A stretch of 64,000 nt of DNA from Nisaea sediminum (GTDB taxonomy: Bacteria > Pseudomonadota > Alphaproteobacteria > Thalassobaculales > Thalassobaculaceae), in NCBI RefSeq assembly GCF_014904705.1, contig NZ_JACZCQ010000003.1, positions 558,001 through 622,000 on the forward strand. The letters run 5' to 3'. Within the stretch, counting starts at the first letter, position 1; the number at the start of each line of letters is the position of its first letter. The position numbers and the translations under genes are program-made. Under the pieces are notes generated by a model. The model ran no database searches, was not told where the DNA came from, and saw nothing but the letters and a program-made list of their open reading frames with translations. Shown piece by piece: positions 59,527 through 64,000 of this stretch.

Positions 59527-59560
59527 AAACGGCCGCCCGTCGGGGCGGCCGTTTTCTTTT
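59527..59560 (+). terminator. Rho-independent terminator of the rpsF-rplI operon
   Basis: A 12-bp stem AAACGGCCGCCC / GGGCGGCCGTTT (59527-59538, 59543-59554) with a 4-base loop and TTCTTTTT after it, 32 bases past rplI. Confidence 0.93.
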
Positions 59561-59620
59561 TCACAGGGTCAAGCCCTTGGTTTTCGGGCCGCAAATCCGA
59601 GATATCCCCGCTATTCAGCT

Positions 59621-59665
59621 TTATACACAGCCGTAAGTCTTTGATAAATCACGGCTTGGGGATAA
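59621..59665. promoter_or_regulatory. Two DnaA-box-like sites upstream of dnaB
   Basis: TTATACACA at 59621-59629 matches the TTATNCACA consensus. On the opposite strand 59657-59665 reads TTATCCCCA, one mismatch from TTATCCACA. They lie 44-88 bases before the dnaB start. Confidence 0.55.
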
Positions 59666-59708
59666 GATTGCTGAAGACGTCCACAGCCCTTCTTGGTATG
59701 TGTATCTG

Positions 59709-61220
59709 ATGTCCAGTTCAGAGCCATTCTCGACCATCACATCTCTCACGCGCGCGGAACCGCAGACCAGCGAATACCGCGAGCCTCCCCACAACCTAGA
59801 GGCGGAACAAGGTCTGCTCGGCGCGATCCTGGTCAATAACCGTGCCTTCGAGAGGGTCAGCGAGTATCTGGCGCCTGAACATTTCGCCGACCCGGCTCAT
59901 GGGCGCATCTTCGCCGCCTGCGGCCGGCTGATCGAGAAAGGCCAGATCGCCAACCCGGTGACCCTGAAACCGCTCTTCGATCAGGACGATTCCCTGCAGG
60001 AGGCCGGCGGCGCGCAGTATCTGGTCCGGCTCGCCGCCTCCGTCGTCACCGTGATCAATGCCGACGATTACGGCCAAGCGATCTATGACAGCTTCCTGCG
60101 CCGCGAACTGATCGATCTCGGCGGCGAGATCGTCAACGTGGCCTACAAGCACGATCTCGACCTGCCGGCGGCAGATCAGATCGAGGCCGCGGAATCGAAA
60201 CTCTTCAGTCTCGCGGAACGCGGCTCCAGTCAGGGCGGCTTCCAGGATTTCGGCGAGGCCCTGACCACCGCCGTCCGGATGGCCGAGGAGGCTTTCAAGC
60301 GAGACGGCGGGCTTGCGGGTATTTCCACCGGTCTGACCGACCTCGACGCCAAGCTCGGCGGCCTGCACCCCTCGGATCTGCTGATCCTCGCCGGCCGGCC
60401 GGCCATGGGAAAGACCGCGCTGGCGACGAACATCGCCTTCCATGTCGCGACCGCCGCGCTCAAGGACCCGGAACTCGACCGCCAGGTCGTCGCCTTCTTC
60501 TCGCTCGAAATGTCGGCCGAACAGCTCGCCACGCGTATTCTGGCCGAGCAGACCGAGATCTCGTCGGAGCATATCCGGCGCGGCGAGCTGACGACCGAGG
60601 ACTTCCAGAAGCTGGTCGCCTCCAGCCAGGACCTTGAGCGGGCGCCGCTCTATGTCGACGATACCCCCGCGATCACCATCGCCACCATGCGCGCCCGCGC
60701 GCGGCGCCTGAAGCGCCAGCAGGGACTTTCGCTCATTGTGGTCGACTACCTGCAGCTCATGCGCCCTTCCGCCGGTCAGCGGGCCGACAACCGGGTGCAG
60801 GAAATCTCCATGATCACCCAGGGCCTGAAGGCGATCGCCAAGGAACTGGACGTGCCGGTCATCGCCCTGTCCCAGCTTTCACGCGCCGTCGAACAGCGCG
60901 AGGACAAACGCCCCGTGCTGGCCGACCTTCGAGAATCCGGATCGATCGAGCAGGACGCGGACGTCGTCATGTTCGTGTTCCGCGAGCAGTACTATCTCGA
61001 GAAGGGCGAACCCGCGCAGCGCATCGATGAGTCCGACGAGAAGTTCCACGACCGGCACGACCAGTGGAAGGACCGCTGCGAGAAGTCCTACGGCAAGGCC
61101 GAGGTCATCATCGGCAAGCAGCGCCACGGCCCGACAGGCACCGTCACGCTGCACTTCGAAGGCTCGACGACCAAATTCTCCAATTTCGTCTCGGACGATC
61201 ACATCCCGGACAGCTTCTGA
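59709..61220 (+). CDS. dnaB: Replicative DNA helicase DnaB
   Basis: 503 residues from the ATG at 59709; a GTG at 59700 adds three residues. N-terminal domain EPPHNLEAEQGLLGAIL, linker, and RecA-like helicase domain with Walker A GRPAMGKTAL, FFSLEMSAEQLATRIL, Walker B LIVVDYLQLM, and LSQLSRAVEQREDKRPVLADLRESGSIEQDADVVMF. It unwinds DNA at the replication fork. Its stop overlaps the alr start as TGATG. Confidence 0.97.
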   Translation: MSSSEPFSTITSLTRAEPQTSEYREPPHNLEAEQGLLGAILVNNRAFERVSEYLAPEHFADPAHGRIFAACGRLIEKGQIANPVTLKPLFDQDDSLQEAGGAQYLVRLAASVVTVINADDYGQAIYDSFLRRELIDLGGEIVNVAYKHDLDLPAADQIEAAESKLFSLAERGSSQGGFQDFGEALTTAVRMAEEAFKRDGGLAGISTGLTDLDAKLGGLHPSDLLILAGRPAMGKTALATNIAFHVATAALKDPELDRQVVAFFSLEMSAEQLATRILAEQTEISSEHIRRGELTTEDFQKLVASSQDLERAPLYVDDTPAITIATMRARARRLKRQQGLSLIVVDYLQLMRPSAGQRADNRVQEISMITQGLKAIAKELDVPVIALSQLSRAVEQREDKRPVLADLRESGSIEQDADVVMFVFREQYYLEKGEPAQRIDESDEKFHDRHDQWKDRCEKSYGKAEVIIGKQRHGPTGTVTLHFEGSTTKFSNFVSDDHIPDSF

Positions 61221-62356
61221 TGCTCGATACCTCTCCGGCAGCCGGCGGCTCCGATGCCGCGTCGGAACTCGTGGTCGATCTCCGCGCGGTCAAACAGAAC
61301 TACCTGTCCCTGCAGCAGCGGCTCGGAAAGAGCGAATGCGCCGCGGCCGTGAAGGCCGACGCCTACGGAACGGGCGCGGACAAGGTGGCTCCGGCGCTCT
61401 TCGAGGCTGGCTGCCGGACCTTCTTCGTCGCAACCGTCGACGAAGCGATCGCCCTCCGAAAGATCCTTCCCAGCGCCCGAATCGCCGTGCTCAACGGTCT
61501 GCTTCCGGGGACCGAACAGGTCATTCCGGAGCACGATCTGATCCCGGTCATCAACGATCTGGAGCAGGTCTCACGCATTCGCGAAATGTGCGTCGCCGCC
61601 GGCCGGGCGCTGCCGGCCATGCTGCATATCGACACCGGGATGAACCGGCTTGGCCTGTCGCCGGACGAGATGGATCGTGTGGCCGAGGATCCCGATTTGC
61701 TGACCGGCCCGGACTGGCTCTACGCGATCTCGCATCTCGCCAGCGGCGACGATCCCGGCAACCCGGAGAACGCGGCGCAACTCGCGCGGTTCGCCGACCA
61801 GCGCCGCCGTCTAAAGCGGCCGCTGCGGGCAAGCCTGGCCAACTCGGCCGGGATCTTTCTCGGTCTGGATTATCATCTGGATCTCGCCCGCCCCGGCTTC
61901 GCGCTTTACGGCGGCCGGGTGGAAGACGGCAAACCGAGCCCGATGGAGCCGGTTGTCCGGCTGCGGGCGCGCATCCTGCAGGTCCGCACCGTCCTCGCAG
62001 GCGACAGCATCGGCTACGGCGGCACGTACAAGGTGACCAAGGATGCGCGTATCGCCACGGTAGCCGTCGGCTATGCGGACGGTTATCTGCGCTGCCTTTC
62101 GGGCAAGGGCGCGGCCTATATCGGCGACCAGCGCTTCCCCGTGGTCGGCCGGGTCTCGATGGACATGCTTGCCGTCGACGTCAGCCACGCGGATCCGACC
62201 GAAGTCTATCCGGGCGGCTATATCGAGCTGCTCGGAGCGCATTACACGGTGAACGACGCGGCCGATGACGCGGGAACCATCGGTTATGAAATATTGACAG
62301 CTCTCGGCCATCGCTATACCCGACGCTACATCGAAGCGGCGAGCGGAGAGTCCTGA
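61220..62356 (+). CDS. alr: Alanine racemase
   Basis: 378 residues from the ATG that shares a base with the dnaB stop. PLP Lys45 in AVKADAYGTG, HIDTGMNRLGL, the second catalytic Tyr in SIGYGGTYKV, and VGRVSMDMLAVDVS. It makes D-alanine for peptidoglycan. Translationally coupled to dnaB. Confidence 0.95.
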   Translation: MLDTSPAAGGSDAASELVVDLRAVKQNYLSLQQRLGKSECAAAVKADAYGTGADKVAPALFEAGCRTFFVATVDEAIALRKILPSARIAVLNGLLPGTEQVIPEHDLIPVINDLEQVSRIREMCVAAGRALPAMLHIDTGMNRLGLSPDEMDRVAEDPDLLTGPDWLYAISHLASGDDPGNPENAAQLARFADQRRRLKRPLRASLANSAGIFLGLDYHLDLARPGFALYGGRVEDGKPSPMEPVVRLRARILQVRTVLAGDSIGYGGTYKVTKDARIATVAVGYADGYLRCLSGKGAAYIGDQRFPVVGRVSMDMLAVDVSHADPTEVYPGGYIELLGAHYTVNDAADDAGTIGYEILTALGHRYTRRYIEAASGES

Positions 62357-62402
62357 TCATGCGTATCCCGATGCCCGGATCCCACGGGGGAAACGCCAGC
62401 GC

Positions 62403-63176
62403 ATGACCTTCCTCGCAGCCGTGGGACGGACCTTCCTTGGGTTCCTTGCCGCAACCGGGCGGCTCACGATCTTTACCGGGATAACGCTCGGTCATTGCGT
62501 CCGTCCTCCGCTTTACTGGCGCCTGCTCATGCGCCAGATCGTCGATATCGGCTATTACTCCCTGCCTGTGGTCGGACTGACCACGCTCTTCTCCGGCATG
62601 GTTCTGGCACTTCAGAGCTATACGGGCTTCGCGCGGTTCAACGCAGAGAGCGCCGTCTCCACCGTCGTCGTGCTCTCCATGACGAGAGAACTCGGCCCGG
62701 TACTGGCCGGCCTCATGGTCGCGGGCCGGATCGGCGCCTCGATGGCGGCCGAGATCGGCACGATGCGGGTGACCGAGCAGGTCGACGCGCTGACCACGCT
62801 TTCGACCAATCCGTTCAAGTATCTCGTCGTCCCCCGGGTCCTGGCCGGCATGATCAGCCTGCCCTTCCTGGTGCTGATCGGCGACATCATCGGGGTTTTC
62901 GGCGGCTATCTGGTCGGTGTGCACAAGCTTGGCTTCAATGCCGGGACTTACCTCAAGAGCACCTTCGAGTTCCTCGAGACACAGGACGTGGTCTCCGGCC
63001 TCGTGAAGGCGGCCGTCTTCGGTTTCCTGATCGCCGTCATGGGCTGCTATCATGGCTACCATTCGGGCCGCGGCGCCCAGGGGGTCGGCCGGGCGACGAC
63101 CAACGCGGTGGTATCGGCCTCCATTCTGATCCTGATATCGAACTACCTGATCACCGAACTCTTCTTCGCCCGCTAG
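62403..63176 (+). CDS. mlaE: MlaE family lipid ABC transporter permease
   Basis: 257 residues, about six hydrophobic segments. MRQIVDIGYYSLPVVGLTTLFSGMVLALQSY, TRELGPVLAGLMVAGRIGASMAAEIGTMRVTEQVDALTTL and PRVLAGMISLPFLVLIGD are the MlaE signatures. It moves phospholipid between membranes with MlaF and MlaD. The mlaD gene is not in the window. Confidence 0.93.
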   Translation: MTFLAAVGRTFLGFLAATGRLTIFTGITLGHCVRPPLYWRLLMRQIVDIGYYSLPVVGLTTLFSGMVLALQSYTGFARFNAESAVSTVVVLSMTRELGPVLAGLMVAGRIGASMAAEIGTMRVTEQVDALTTLSTNPFKYLVVPRVLAGMISLPFLVLIGDIIGVFGGYLVGVHKLGFNAGTYLKSTFEFLETQDVVSGLVKAAVFGFLIAVMGCYHGYHSGRGAQGVGRATTNAVVSASILILISNYLITELFFAR

Positions 63177-63192
63177 ACGGCTGGAAAGCGCG

Positions 63193-63981
63193 ATGGCCGA
63201 AACCACGGCGGCAAATCCCAAGATCCGGATCCGGGGCCTGCAAAAGTCCTTCGGCTCCAATCATGTGCTGCGCGGGCTCGACCTCGACATCGCGGCGGCG
63301 GAGTCCGTCGTCGTGATCGGCGGGTCCGGGACCGGCAAATCCGTTCTGATCAAAACCATCACCGGCCTGATGGAAGCTGACGGCGGCACGGTCGAGATCG
63401 ACGGCGTCGACGTACTCAAGCTGACTCCCTCCGAGCAGCACGGCATGATGAACCGCTTCGGCCTGCTGTTTCAGGCCGGCGCCCTCTTCGACTCGCTGAC
63501 CGTTCTGGAAAATGTCGCCTTCGGCCTGGTCGAGGCACAACGCATGCCCCGCGGAAAGGCGCACAAGCTGGCCCTCGACTTCATGGGCCAGGTCGGTCTG
63601 GAGCCAAGCGTCGGAGCGATGTATCCGGGAGAGATTTCCACCGGCATGCGGAAACGCGCCTCCCTCGCCCGCACCATTGCGACCCATCCCGACGTCGTGT
63701 TCTTCGACGAGCCGACCACGGGCCTCGACCCGATCATGGGCGACATCATCGACGAGTTGATCGTCAAATGCGTCAAGGACCTGAAGATCACCGCCCTCAC
63801 CATCACCCATGACATGGACAGCGCGCGCCGGGTCGGCGACCGGATCGCGATGCTTTACGACGGCAAGATCATCTGGCAGGGCCCGACCACCGAGATCGAC
63901 AATTCCGGAAATCCCTATGTGCACCAGTTCATCAACGGCCTCGAGGAAGGCCCGATCGAACTGGTGACGCGCCGGGCCTGA
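63193..63981 (+). CDS. mlaF: MlaF family lipid ABC transporter ATPase
   Basis: 262 residues. Walker A GGSGTGKSV, Q-loop LFQAGALFDSLTVLENVAF, signature ISTGMRKRASLART, Walker B VVFFDEPTTGLDP, switch ITHDMDSA, and the MlaF-type C-terminus NSGNPYVHQFINGLEEGPI. It powers MlaE and starts 16 bases after it. Confidence 0.95.
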   Translation: MAETTAANPKIRIRGLQKSFGSNHVLRGLDLDIAAAESVVVIGGSGTGKSVLIKTITGLMEADGGTVEIDGVDVLKLTPSEQHGMMNRFGLLFQAGALFDSLTVLENVAFGLVEAQRMPRGKAHKLALDFMGQVGLEPSVGAMYPGEISTGMRKRASLARTIATHPDVVFFDEPTTGLDPIMGDIIDELIVKCVKDLKITALTITHDMDSARRVGDRIAMLYDGKIIWQGPTTEIDNSGNPYVHQFINGLEEGPIELVTRRA

Positions 63982-63995
63982 CGGGGCACGCGGCG

Positions 63996-64000
63996 ATGGC
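63996..64000 (+). other. Possible start of the next gene (cut by the window edge)
   Basis: An ATG at 63996 lies 15 bases after mlaF on the same strand. In related alphaproteobacteria radA often follows this set of genes, but only two codons are visible here, so the identity is a guess. Confidence 0.2.

Noticed and set aside
1-64000. tRNA, rRNA, insertion sequences, phage genes, toxin-antitoxin pairs
   Set aside because: None could be recognised on reading both strands; gaps are short and lack cloverleaf-like or terminal inverted-repeat structure.

Overview
The window looks like a piece of chromosome from a free-living, GC-rich alphaproteobacterium, most likely a marine Rhodospirillales-type organism (inference). 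The grounds are a high-GC coding style, the linkage rpsF-rpsR-DUF2232-rplI-dnaB-alr-mlaEF, the fab-mltG cluster, two TRAP transporters, SoeABC-type sulfite oxidation, and alphaproteobacterial families such as TIGR02186 and DUF2842. No tRNA, rRNA, CRISPR array, transposase or phage gene is visible.

1-5600: a truncated secreted dienelactone-hydrolase-like gene, then a plus-strand guanidino/amide cluster (agmatine deiminase, amidase-signature enzyme, agmatinase-type ureohydrolase) and a convergent DUF1062 gene.

5600-14560: a seven-gene minus-strand operon (N-formylglutamate-amidohydrolase-like enzyme, TRAP DctQ, DctM, DctP, glutamine-synthetase-like ligase, aldehyde dehydrogenase, iron alcohol dehydrogenase) ending in a clear terminator, with a divergent RpiR regulator. 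Read as a system it predicts import of an amine (probably an amino alcohol), gamma-glutamylation, two-step oxidation and release of glutamate by a hydrolase of a family not usually given that job. This is the best candidate for an undescribed pathway here.

14580-18130: three LPS/surface-type glycosyltransferases and a PilZ protein. 18248-27492: an orphan SsuB/TauB-like ATPase, a TauE/SafE exporter with its TIGR02186 partner, a universal stress protein, SoeABC sulfite dehydrogenase and an MFS transporter; together a sulfite export and oxidation module.

27700-48250: a region of transport, secretion and surface functions. An AT-rich segment precedes a DUF4347-RTX secreted protein. A DctB-like kinase and a DctD-like regulator that lacks the sigma-54 contact loop sit next to a second TRAP operon, whose upstream region carries a perfect 22-bp palindrome. 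Next is a type I secretion ABC/HlyD pair (the ABC protein has a roughly 215-residue proline-rich tail) followed at 4 bp by pseC and then pseB. The region ends with a sulfotransferase and a 1182-residue sulfotransferase-GT2-GT2 fusion.

48250-64000: housekeeping genes. These are gmk-yicC, an SDR gene and trkH lying between yicC and the fatty-acid cluster fabD-fabG-acpP-fabF-mltG, then rpsF-rpsR-DUF2232-rplI with a terminator, and dnaB-alr-mlaE-mlaF with DnaA-box-like sites ahead of dnaB. The next gene probably starts at the right edge.
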